NCBI GenBank assembly: GCA_029555925.1
Contig: JAKPQU010000378.1
Location: 1 to 11,510 of the forward strand
Length of the DNA stretch: 11,510 nucleotides
Direction of reading: 5' to 3'
From: Bacillota bacterium
GTDB lineage: Bacteria > Eremiobacterota > SpSt-956 > JAKJGF01
Both the position numbers and the translations under genes were made by a program. A model generated the notes under the pieces. The model worked only from the letters and a program-made list of their open reading frames with translations. It had not been told where the DNA came from and searched no databases. Shown in pieces: positions 1-6,130 of the stretch (positions are counted from its first letter, which is position 1; every line of letters starts with the position of its first letter).

Positions 1-2
1 AG

Positions 3-95
3 GCAGACAGTATTTACCTGTTATTCAAATTATTCAGTTTAATTAAAGCAATTTTATATGAAAATGATGAAGTTTGCACCTTCACTGGATGTTGA
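3..95 (+). CDS. Possible C-terminal tail of an unidentified plus-strand gene (partial)
   Basis: This frame is open from the window edge for 30 codons and ends in TGA at 93-95. The residues are mixed hydrophobic and charged, ending in a Thr-Phe-Thr-Gly-Cys terminus, and I recognise no family. The only support for a real gene is position: a hairpin with a T-run on this strand follows 45 bases later, which would suit a gene converging on the flagellar cluster. A chance opening of this length is quite possible. Confidence 0.22.
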   Translation, partial: ADSIYLLFKLFSLIKAILYENDEVCTFTGC

Positions 96-140
96 TTTTC
101 ATATTTGGTTGTGACCGCTCCGGTCATGTCTGTTGGTATA

Positions 141-172
141 AAAAAACTCCCTGCTTTTACAGGGAGTTTTTT
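141..172. terminator. Rho-independent terminator, probably bidirectional
   Basis: A perfect 13-bp stem (AAAAAACTCCCTG at 141-153 pairing with 160-172) closes a 6-base loop CTTTTA. The GC core CTCCCTG is flanked by an A-tract on one side and a T-tract on the other, so it reads as a hairpin plus U-run on either strand. On the minus strand it lies about 55 bases past the stop of the last flagellar gene and should end the flagellar transcript. On the plus strand it could end a gene entering from the left. Confidence 0.88.
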
Positions 173-191
173 TATATCAGACGCCCCATCG

Positions 192-219
192 CATCACGCT
201 TCACGCATTATGCATTACG
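192..219 (-). repeat. Four-unit heptamer array after the last flagellar gene
   Basis: On the minus strand, four contiguous 7-base units read CGTAATG, CATAATG, CGTGAAG, CGTGATG. It begins 6 bases past the TAA stop (226-228) of the hook/rod-family gene and ends before the terminator. The unit fits the consensus CGTRAYG seen in two plus-strand copies at 10554-10615 and 10941-11011. Each unit carries TAA or TGA in the transcribed sense, so successive units place stops in different frames. No inverted partner is visible here. Confidence 0.7.
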
Positions 220-225
220 ATATAA

Positions 226-1041
226 TTAACGAATTAACTGTAATGCCATCTGGGTCATCTTTTCCATTGTCTTGAACACTGCAAAGCTTGAATTGTATGC
301 TGTCTTTGCTTCTATGGCCTTCATTGTCATTGCGACCATATCTACATTGGACATTTCAAGGCTGTGAGGTTTTATCTTTCCGAGACTTCCTTCACCTGAT
401 ACTCCTACTACTGCATCTCCTGATTTATCTGATGCCACAAAGCTTGCCTTCCCTGATGGCTTTAAGCTTGTAGGATCTGAGAAATTGGCCACAGCTACCT
501 GATAAAGAGGTGTTTTCTGGCTTATGGTCTGGCCTGTTACAGGGTTTGTAATCTTTGATAAACCGTAGACTTTACCTGTATCATCCACTTCAAATCCTGT
601 ATATTTACCTCCATAGAGTTTTGTTTTGGGATCCAGGGGGAGACTTATATTGACAGGATCACCGTTCCTTGCACCTTTTTCATCTAACTGGAAGCCCTGA
701 ACATTTAATCCGTCCGGTGTTACAAGGGTTCCGTTTTCGTTGAACTTGAATTCTCCGGCTCTGGTATATTTGGTCTGTTCTCCGTCAGATACTACGAAAA
801 ATCCGTTGCCATCTATTGCCATATGGGTTGGATTCTTTGTGTCTTTTATAACACCCTGTTTCATGGACACAGACAGGTTTGAAGTCTGAACTGCATTTAT
901 TCCTGAACCTTCAACCATTTCCTGAAAATTCATGTCAGTTGTTTTTGCACCTACTGTTGTGACCTGGTTCATCATGTCAAAATAATGGTTGGTCATATTC
1001 TGATAGTTATTAATTTGTTGCCCTACTTTACTATAATCCAT
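226..1041 (-). CDS. FlgE/FlgF/FlgG-family axial (hook or distal rod) protein with altered N-terminal signature
   Basis: This 271-residue protein belongs to the flagellar hook/rod family, whose members polymerise into the axial tube outside the membrane. The diagnostic core is at residues 73-117 (HMAIDGNGFFVV, then YTRAGEF, then a TPDG-x-NVQG turn). The family C-terminal helix is at 228-271, beginning LEMSNVD. The length suits FlgF/FlgG (about 250-265) better than a full FlgE hook (about 400). The N-terminal signature NLANVNTxGYK is replaced at residues 23-33 by MMNQVTTVGAK, which keeps V, T, G and K but loses Ala, both Asn and Tyr. The ATG follows AAGGAGGT with a 7-base gap. It lies 34 bases after fliK, where flgD-flgE is usual, and is the last gene before the terminator. 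The family is certain; hook versus distal rod is not. Confidence 0.85.
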   Translation of the reverse strand: MDYSKVGQQINNYQNMTNHYFDMMNQVTTVGAKTTDMNFQEMVEGSGINAVQTSNLSVSMKQGVIKDTKNPTHMAIDGNGFFVVSDGEQTKYTRAGEFKFNENGTLVTPDGLNVQGFQLDEKGARNGDPVNISLPLDPKTKLYGGKYTGFEVDDTGKVYGLSKITNPVTGQTISQKTPLYQVAVANFSDPTSLKPSGKASFVASDKSGDAVVGVSGEGSLGKIKPHSLEMSNVDMVAMTMKAIEAKTAYNSSFAVFKTMEKMTQMALQLIR

Positions 1042-1075
1042 AATAAATACCTCCTTAAATATTTTTATGCCTTTA

Positions 1076-2095
1076 TCAGGCTAATTGATCATCAATAGAT
1101 ACTTCAAACTTATCCAGTTTAAGTCCTGCTGCAGAGAAAGCCGCTTCGAGACTCTGTACATTTCCTTCAAGAGCCTTCTTCGCTGTTTTTGAACCGGCCT
1201 TGATGTTAACTGAAACAGTTCCTTTATCTTTATCTACTGTCATATTCAGTCTGACTTCTCCGAGATATTCAGGATTCAATTTCATGGCTACTTCAGATTT
1301 TGCTTTTTCCGTATTTATTTCCATTCTGTCCATAATCTGTTTTAATATCTGCTGTTCCATCGGTGAACCCTGTTTGAATTCAGAGAGCTTTGCCTGGTCA
1401 AAGAATTGAGATAATGGCAATCCCTGTTTCTTATCAATATTTTCTGCTGCTGCTTCCAGTTCTTCTTTCCTGTCGCCGAGCTGTTCCTTTTTACCGGTTT
1501 CTTTTACCTTCTCACCTTTTACCTCTTTTTTATCGCCGAGTAATTCTGTTCCAGTGAGAAGATCCTTTTTGTCATTATCATAACGCAATTTTTTTGCAAG
1601 CTGGTTCAAAAAATTGTTTACTTCTGCTTTGGAATGGGTTGTACTCAGTTTACCTAATTGCTGCTGATCAAGCTGGCCAAAAGTAATTCCGCGCTGTGCC
1701 ATAAGTTTCTGCAAATCCTTCAGCCCCACTTCTCCCTGATTTGCAATTTGGTTGCCTCTTGCAGCATGTTTCATATCAGGTGTATTTACAGGATTTTTCA
1801 TCAAAGGCATATTATTTGCCATCTGCTGACTGGAAACCAGATTACTCGAACTTATAAGAATATTCTGTCTTTCCAGGAACTTTTCATTTTCTCTTTTATT
1901 TACTTCACTCTGTGATTCTGTTCTTTCTATTTCTAGCTCTGCCATTTCTTTTTTTTCTTTTTTATCTGCATTTGTCTCTTTTTCAGCCAGAGCATCGCCA
2001 AAACTGTAATCAGTATTTTCTTCTTTTTGTTCCAGTTTCTGTGAAGACCCTGCAAGAGAAGCTTCAAATCTCTGTCCTATTTCCCTGTTAATCAC
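1076..2095 (-). CDS. fliK: Flagellar hook-length control protein FliK
   Basis: FliK is exported while the hook grows. Its N-terminal part acts as a ruler, and its C-terminal domain makes FlhB switch export from hook to filament substrates. The 339-residue product has the expected two-part layout. Residues 1-240 are low-complexity, rich in Lys, Glu and Gln, with no stable-fold signature. Residues about 262-335 form the conserved C-terminal (Flg_hook) domain, with LNPEYLGEVRL near 273-283 and an amphipathic stretch ending in GLKLDKFEVS. The start is GTG, 8 bases after a G-rich SD (AAGGGGGG); no in-frame ATG nearby fits better. Its leader carries the 37-bp block shared with the transglycosylase gene, so it may have its own promoter despite its place inside the cluster. 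Confidence 0.93.
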   Translation of the reverse strand: MINREIGQRFEASLAGSSQKLEQKEENTDYSFGDALAEKETNADKKEKKEMAELEIERTESQSEVNKRENEKFLERQNILISSSNLVSSQQMANNMPLMKNPVNTPDMKHAARGNQIANQGEVGLKDLQKLMAQRGITFGQLDQQQLGKLSTTHSKAEVNNFLNQLAKKLRYDNDKKDLLTGTELLGDKKEVKGEKVKETGKKEQLGDRKEELEAAAENIDKKQGLPLSQFFDQAKLSEFKQGSPMEQQILKQIMDRMEINTEKAKSEVAMKLNPEYLGEVRLNMTVDKDKGTVSVNIKAGSKTAKKALEGNVQSLEAAFSAAGLKLDKFEVSIDDQLA

Positions 2096-2144
2096 TTGTA
2101 TGTCCCCCCTTTTAAGGTTACTTAATCTGTCATTGTAATTCTAA

Positions 2145-2185
2145 CAGGCCTTTGTTACAAAACCTTTAACGAAATGTTAACTTTT
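2145..2185 (-). promoter_or_regulatory. Duplicated 37-bp block upstream of fliK, candidate promoter/operator
   Basis: Positions 2149-2185 match 2976-3012 at 36 of 37 bases, and similarity continues more weakly to the start codon. The block's downstream edge (2145) lies 49 bases before the fliK GTG. In the transcribed sense it contains TTAACA, 17 bases, then TAACAA (weakly sigma-A-like). It overlaps TAAA, 16 bases, then CCTGTTAG (weakly sigma-28-like). It also holds two small dyads, TTAACgaaatGTTAA and TTTGTTACAAA. The duplication is directly visible; the promoter role is inferred. Confidence 0.5.
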
Positions 2186-2290
2186 ATAAAAAAAATCAGG
2201 AGTTTTTGACCATCTCATAAATTTTGTGTAAATCTCTGTTAACTCTGTATTTCATGGGACCTTTACGCAAAATATCTTACACTCTCAAGC

Positions 2291-2923
2291 TTAACCCCCT
2301 GAACGATAGCTTGAATAATTACCGAGAACTTTGGTTACATAATTCTGTGTTTCCTCTATAGGAGGAATGCCATCATATTTCTGAACATTACCGGGCCCTG
2401 CATTATAAGCAGCTACGGCTTTTTTCAGATCACCGTTGAACATGTCCAGCATTTTGCGAATATATTTGGTTCCTCCGTCAATATTCTGGGCAGGGTTGAA
2501 AGCATCCTGCACTCCGACCTCTCTTGCAGTTCCGGGCATAAGCTGCATAAGGCCCTGGGCACCACAGTGAGATACAGCATTTTGATTGAAGGCGGATTCC
2601 TGTTTTATAATACCTTTGATCAGATTTGGATCTACTCCGTACTTTTTGGCAGCAGCATTGATATACTGATCATATTGATTTTCACTGCCATTGGCACTTG
2701 TAGTGGCAGCCATAGAAGGATTAAATCCCATCTGCATCTGATTATAATTTACCTGTCCTCCTCCTGTCTGCATCATAGACTGATAGACCTGAGAAAAGGA
2801 TTGCTGACTCTGCACTTCCTGTCCCACAGGTACAGACTGCTGCTTTACTGCTTCAGGATTAAAACGGGCTTCAATGGAATTAAACCTGCTCTCAATATTC
2901 TGTATTCTATCCATAAATGACAT
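2291..2923 (-). CDS. Soluble lytic transglycosylase (SLT domain), flagellar-cluster type
   Basis: Lytic transglycosylases cleave the MurNAc-GlcNAc bond of peptidoglycan with formation of a 1,6-anhydro ring. A flagellar one would open the wall for the rod. The SLT domain spans about residues 82-205. Catalytic Glu109 sits in KQESAFN, followed by GAQGLMQLMPGTA (121-133) and the substrate-groove motif AYNAGPGNV (172-180). Residues 1-80 are Gln/Ser-rich with a small internal repeat (IESRFN, IEARFN) and no Sec signal peptide or membrane segment, so export through the flagellar apparatus is plausible. It lies between fliJ and fliK; it may replace the muramidase function that FlgJ supplies in enterobacteria (inference). 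The ATG follows AAGGAGGT by 7 bases. Confidence 0.93.
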   Translation of the reverse strand: MSFMDRIQNIESRFNSIEARFNPEAVKQQSVPVGQEVQSQQSFSQVYQSMMQTGGGQVNYNQMQMGFNPSMAATTSANGSENQYDQYINAAAKKYGVDPNLIKGIIKQESAFNQNAVSHCGAQGLMQLMPGTAREVGVQDAFNPAQNIDGGTKYIRKMLDMFNGDLKKAVAAYNAGPGNVQKYDGIPPIEETQNYVTKVLGNYSSYRSGG

Positions 2924-2971
2924 AATTCTTACCTCCTTTTTTAGTTTTTTTATCTTTTATCATAATTTTAT

Positions 2972-3012
2972 CAGTCCTTTGTTACAAAACCATTAACGAA
3001 ATGTTAACTTTT
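2972..3012 (-). promoter_or_regulatory. Duplicated 37-bp block upstream of the transglycosylase gene, candidate promoter/operator
   Basis: This is the second copy of the block found upstream of fliK, with its downstream edge 48 bases before the ATG, almost the same spacing. In the transcribed sense it offers TTAACA, 17 bases, then TAACAA. It also offers TAAT, 16 bases, then ACTGATAA, which is two mismatches from the sigma-28 minus-10 GCCGATAA and within the 14-16 spacing accepted by Bacillus sigma-D. Just downstream lies TAAAAT. Which of these is used cannot be decided from sequence alone. Confidence 0.5.
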
Positions 3013-3049
3013 TGTTATATAGCATTTCAGCAGTTCAGCAGTTAATTAC

Positions 3050-3514
3050 TTATTCGTTCATAATCATCTTTCTTGCTGCTTTTATCCCGGCAATCTCATC
3101 GGTAGTTTTGGTTTCCTCTGCTTTTTCTTCTTCTTTATATACTTCTAAATGTTTCTCTTTAAGTTTTTCGAATTTTTTTACTTCCATATGAGCAAGTCTT
3201 AACACTTCTTTCTGTTCTTCCACTTCCAGTTGGCGCTGCTGTATAACAATCTGCTGTTGCGGTATCTGTCTTTCTCTTATATCTTTTATATGGGCTCTAT
3301 ATAACTCTATCTGTGAAAGTGTTTTCTGGCTTATCTGTCCTACATACATGCCTCTCAGTTCACCCTGAAGGTTTACTATCATCTGTTTTAATTCTTCAAG
3401 TCTGTTAATAGCTTCCTGCAATAACTTATTTCTTCTGGCAAGTTCTTTTTTTTCATCATCCAGAATATCTATTTTATGATCGAGTATTTTCTGCATTTTA
3501 AATTTAAAACCCAT
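3050..3514 (-). CDS. fliJ: Flagellar export chaperone/coupling protein FliJ
   Basis: FliJ is a small, cytoplasmic, mainly two-helix coiled-coil protein. It inserts into the FliI hexamer like the gamma subunit of F-type ATPase and links the ATPase to FlhA and export chaperones. The product has 154 residues, close to the usual 145-155. It starts MGFKFKMQKILDHK, the typical FliJ opening, and continues as nearly unbroken Lys/Glu/Gln-rich heptads with no membrane segment. Identification rests on this start, the size and the position after fliI. The start is odd: the only good SD (AAGGAG, 3544-3549) is 29 bases upstream of the ATG, separated by a heptamer array described on its own. The internal Met at residue 7 has no better SD. 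Confidence 0.88.
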   Translation of the reverse strand: MGFKFKMQKILDHKIDILDDEKKELARRNKLLQEAINRLEELKQMIVNLQGELRGMYVGQISQKTLSQIELYRAHIKDIRERQIPQQQIVIQQRQLEVEEQKEVLRLAHMEVKKFEKLKEKHLEVYKEEEKAEETKTTDEIAGIKAARKMIMNE

Positions 3515-3556
3515 AAATTTAGCTTTTAGCTCTAAGCTCTCAGCTCCTTAAATTTA
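3515..3556 (-). promoter_or_regulatory. Heptamer array and predicted hairpin between the fliJ SD and start codon
   Basis: AGCT recurs exactly every 7 bases at 3521, 3528, 3535 and 3542. In the transcribed sense the units are GGAGCTG, AGAGCTT, AGAGCTA, AAAGCTA. The array separates AAGGAG from the ATG by 29 bases. Without three units the SD would sit 8 bases from the ATG. AAATTT flanks both sides (3515-3520 and 3550-3555). The RNA can fold with AAATTT pairing AAATTT and the AGCT boxes pairing each other, leaving AAGG as a bulge beside the start. The repeats are seen; the translational role is inferred. Confidence 0.6.
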
Positions 3557-3568
3557 ATAACTATAAGC

Positions 3569-3619
3569 GGTGAATGTGACCCCGGCAGGGTAATTATAAA
3601 TCTTCTCTCACCCTTCACC
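3569..3619. repeat. Imperfect inverted repeat with GTGAA heptads in the fliI-fliJ spacer
   Basis: GGTGAATGTGA at 3569-3579 is partly complementary to CTCTCAC-CCTTCAC at 3605-3618 plus C3619, with 6 bp GGTGAA/TTCACC and a further GTGA/TCAC. The right arm is two exact 7-base units (3605-3611, 3612-3618). The loop holds CCGGCAGGG and A/T-rich sequence. There is no T-run next to it on the minus strand, so it is not a standard terminator. Confidence 0.4.
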
Positions 3620-3640
3620 GGGCGAACACAGTGTTTGCCC
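3620..3640. repeat. GGGCGAACAC palindrome flanked by heptamers
   Basis: GGGCGAACAC (3620-3629) and GTGTTTGCCC (3631-3640) form a 10-bp inverted repeat around one central base, with one G-T pair. Paired 7-base units NYTYCAC lie on both sides (3605-3618 and 3645-3658), all in one orientation. From memory, palindromes of the GGGCGAACAC/GTGTTCGCCC type recur between genes in diverse bacterial genomes, so this is probably one copy of a dispersed intergenic repeat. That cannot be confirmed within one window. Confidence 0.55.
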
Positions 3641-3644
3641 CTGC

Positions 3645-3658
3645 TTTTCACTCTTCAC
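3645..3658 (-). repeat. Two-unit heptamer at the fliI stop codon
   Basis: TTTTCAC and TCTTCAC are two exact 7-base units; on the minus strand they read GTGAAGA and GTGAAAA. The G of the first unit is the last base of the fliI TAG stop (3658-3660). As a result TAG is followed directly by an in-frame TGA. Confidence 0.5.
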
Positions 3659-5025
3659 TATTTATTATACCATGGACTTCCATCAGAAGACATAAGAGCA
3701 GCAAGATTTTGTATAGTTTCATCAAAGGGGCATCTGTCTGTTACTCTCTGTTTTCTAAATTCTACCATACGGTCAAAATTTCTTACAGCCCAGTCCAGCT
3801 TGGGATTTCCTCCCGGCTTATAGGCACCGATACTTATTAGATCTTCTGCATTTTCATAAAGTGACCATGCTTCACGATAGGCACCTGCAGCTTTTTTATG
3901 TACTTCTGTTGTTACTTCACCAAAGAGACGGCTTACGCTCGGCCCCAGGTCTATACAGGGAAATATCTGTCGTGCAGCAAGTTTTCTTTTTAATTCAATA
4001 TGACCGTCCAGAATGGAACGTACGCAGTCTGCTATAGGTTCATCCATATCATCACCATCTACAAGGACTGTGTAAAGGGCAGTAATTGTTCCTACAGGAG
4101 CAGTGCCCGGCCTTTCAAGTAATTTGGGAAGCATTGCAAATACAGATGGAGTATAACCTTTTGTAGCAGGTGGTTCACCTACTGCAAGACCTATCTCACG
4201 CTGTGCCATGGCAAAACGTGTCACAGAATCTAACATCATCATAACATCTTTACCCTGATCCCTGAAATATTCCGATACAGTTGTACCTGTAAAACAGCAT
4301 TTAATTCTTTCAAGAGCCGGTCTGTCAGAAGTAGACACAACAATAACAGAGCGTGCCATACCTTTTTCTTTTAAAACATGTTCCACGAAATCTCTAAGCT
4401 CACGTCCACGTTCTCCTACTAGGGTCAGGACATTTATATCTGCAGCAGTTTCTCTTGCTATCATACCCAGGGTGGTACTTTTCCCTACACCGCTTCCTGC
4501 AAATATACCCTGGCGCTGACCTTTACCAAAGGTAAGGAAAGCATCGAAGAGTTTACATCCTGTAGGCAGAGGCTCGGAAATAGGAGGGCGTACAAATGGA
4601 CTGGGAGGATCATTGTATATAGGATAAAATTTACCACTGTTTATAGGGCCTTTACCGTCAATCGGTTCGCCCAGACCGTTTATGATACGGCCAATCAATT
4701 GCTCTCCTACTTCTATCTGTAATACAGTCCCTGTTGCTCTTACTTCACATCCAGGGCCTATACCTGTCAATTCTCCGTAAGGCATAAGCAATACTCTGCC
4801 TCCCTTGAAACCTACAATCTCTGATCTCAGAGGTGGCTTACTTCTGTCTTTAGGATAAATATAACATATTTCTCCTACATTTCCTCCCGGACCTTCTGAT
4901 TCTATAACTATACCCACAATCTGCTGGACTTTTCCATGTTCTTTTACCAGAACCGTATCATTTACAATATCATAATATTTTTTCAGATTTATTTCCGGAG
5001 GTGTTAAATTTTCAAGTATATCCAT
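3658..5025 (-). CDS. fliI: Flagellar type III export ATPase FliI
   Basis: FliI is the F1-beta-like hexameric ATPase at the base of the flagellar export gate. It works with FliH and FliJ to unfold and load export substrates. The product has 455 residues, the normal size. The Walker A loop AGSGVGKST is at 176-184, the GERGRE segment with the catalytic Glu at about 205, Walker B VMMMLDS at 261-267, and the arginine-finger segment SVSRLF at 363-368. The family signatures EYFRDQGKD and RFAMAQREIG lie around Walker B. No catalytic residue is missing. The ATG follows AAGGAGGA by 7 bases. The 57-base gap after fliH is almost filled by a six-unit heptamer array. FliI is distinguished from F1 and virulence ATPases by this motif set and its fli neighbours. 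Confidence 0.97.
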   Translation of the reverse strand: MDILENLTPPEINLKKYYDIVNDTVLVKEHGKVQQIVGIVIESEGPGGNVGEICYIYPKDRSKPPLRSEIVGFKGGRVLLMPYGELTGIGPGCEVRATGTVLQIEVGEQLIGRIINGLGEPIDGKGPINSGKFYPIYNDPPSPFVRPPISEPLPTGCKLFDAFLTFGKGQRQGIFAGSGVGKSTTLGMIARETAADINVLTLVGERGRELRDFVEHVLKEKGMARSVIVVSTSDRPALERIKCCFTGTTVSEYFRDQGKDVMMMLDSVTRFAMAQREIGLAVGEPPATKGYTPSVFAMLPKLLERPGTAPVGTITALYTVLVDGDDMDEPIADCVRSILDGHIELKRKLAARQIFPCIDLGPSVSRLFGEVTTEVHKKAAGAYREAWSLYENAEDLISIGAYKPGGNPKLDWAVRNFDRMVEFRKQRVTDRCPFDETIQNLAALMSSDGSPWYNK

Positions 5026-5044
5026 TATTATGTCCTCCTTTTTC

Positions 5045-5086
5045 AGTGACCAGTGACCAGATCACTTTTCACGACTCACGACTCAC
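5045..5086 (-). repeat. Six-unit heptamer array spanning the fliH stop and the fliH-fliI spacer
   Basis: In the transcribed sense, 42 bases divide exactly into GTGAGTC twice, GTGAAAA, GTGATCT and GGTCACT twice. The last two are inverted relative to the first four, so the array can fold on itself. The fliH TGA stop (5083-5085) lies inside the first unit, so the array forms the end of the gene. The array stops 4 bases before the fliI SD, leaving that SD intact. Confidence 0.7.
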
Positions 5087-6108
5087 CCATTCATTTGCTG
5101 CTCAAAAGCTCTTTTCATTATTTCCAGTTGAAATTCTATTCTGCTGTCAAGATTACCCAGGTTTGTTTCCAGCATACAACCGCCTTTATCAACAACACCG
5201 TCTGCCTCTACACGGAATTTCTTTACTCCTTCAAGGATTTTTCTCAGCTCATCTTCATGTTCTTTTACATAGGGAAAATCATCCTGACTTACACGTACTA
5301 TAATTTCTTCTCTGTCTTTTATTTTATCCAGATTTGATTTTATAAGATTTAAAACTATTTCATTGTTAAGTGTTACTTCAGTATTGATGATTTTTTCAGC
5401 TATTTTTAAAGCAAGATCTGCTACCTGCGGCTCTAGCTGTTCATAAACCTTTCTTCTTTCTTCCAGTATTCGGTTTATAAGAGCCATAGCCTGCTGCATC
5501 ATGGCTCCCGCTTCCTGCTTCCCGGCTTCAACACCTAAATTTTTACCCTGTTCAAAACCTTCTCTTTCTGATGTTGCCTGAAGTTGCTGACAGTATACTT
5601 TCGCATCTTCTATCAGTTTTTTTGCCTTTGCCTGTGCTTCTTTCAGTGTTTCTTTTGCTTTAATCTGTGCTTCTTCTAATTGCTGATTTGCATATTTTTC
5701 TTTTGATGCTGCTTCCTCAAGCATCTGTTCTGCTCTTGCCATTTTTTCTTCTGCTACTTTTTCTATTCTGATTGTTCTGGCGGCAAGAGGATCTATTCCC
5801 TGATTGCCTGCAGACTGTGCAGGAGTAGGTAATTCACCGTCATGTGCCTGTGGCATGGGCTGTGGTGGAACCTGTGGCGGTCTGTCGTGAACAGGCTCTT
5901 CTATTACGTTTTGCTGCTGTGGTTGAGGTACATCGGCAGATTTTACCACTCCTCTGGCACCTATAATTAGCTGCCCCCTGTGCTGTGGAGGAGGAGGTGT
6001 TTCTTTTTTTACAGTTTTAACTCCACCTCCTGCTCCTATTACCAGAGGATTTGAAGCAGGTTTTGTAAATTTTATTATTTTTTTTTGATTGTTCATATTA
6101 TTATTCAT
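5083..6108 (-). CDS. fliH: Flagellar export stator FliH
   Basis: FliH binds FliI and tethers the ATPase to the rotor and the export gate; it resembles the fused b/delta stalk of F-type ATPases. I place the start at ATG 6108: AGGTGAGG lies 6 bases upstream, while an in-frame GTG at 6120 would overlap this SD. The product is then 341 residues, long for FliH (about 230-270). The excess is an N-terminal region. Residues 22-31 and 47-56 are two copies of an L(V/I)IGAxGxVK motif, followed by a Pro/Gln-rich stretch to about 86. A Lys/Glu/Ala coiled coil covers about 108-176. The FliH hallmark GxxxGxxxGxxxG is at 184-196 (GFEQGKNLGVEAG), followed by the V/F-ATPase-E-like C-terminal domain. The last codons lie within a heptamer array. 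Confidence 0.93.
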   Translation of the reverse strand: MNNNMNNQKKIIKFTKPASNPLVIGAGGGVKTVKKETPPPPQHRGQLIIGARGVVKSADVPQPQQQNVIEEPVHDRPPQVPPQPMPQAHDGELPTPAQSAGNQGIDPLAARTIRIEKVAEEKMARAEQMLEEAASKEKYANQQLEEAQIKAKETLKEAQAKAKKLIEDAKVYCQQLQATSEREGFEQGKNLGVEAGKQEAGAMMQQAMALINRILEERRKVYEQLEPQVADLALKIAEKIINTEVTLNNEIVLNLIKSNLDKIKDREEIIVRVSQDDFPYVKEHEDELRKILEGVKKFRVEADGVVDKGGCMLETNLGNLDSRIEFQLEIMKRAFEQQMNG

Positions 6109-6130
6109 AAAAAACCTCACCTGAAAATAG

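Noticed and set aside
112..126. TGACCG-CTC-CGGTCA dyad before the terminator
   Set aside because: A six-base stem with a three-base loop is easily found by chance, and no adjacent gene gives it a role.
2188..2206. Possible terminator AAAAA-TCAGGAG-TTTTT upstream of fliK
   Set aside because: The stem is only five A-T pairs, too weak to terminate without other support.
3026..3041. TTCAGCAG repeated twice after fliJ
   Set aside because: It is a single 8-base duplication outside the 7-base pattern and too short to interpret.
4981..5340. Two plus-strand open frames opposite the fliH-fliI junction
   Set aside because: Both are antisense to strongly supported genes, have no SD in the right place and no recognisable domain.
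6106..6120. GTG at 6118-6120 as the fliH start
   Set aside because: It overlaps the AGGTGAGG SD of the ATG at 6108, and has no good SD of its own.
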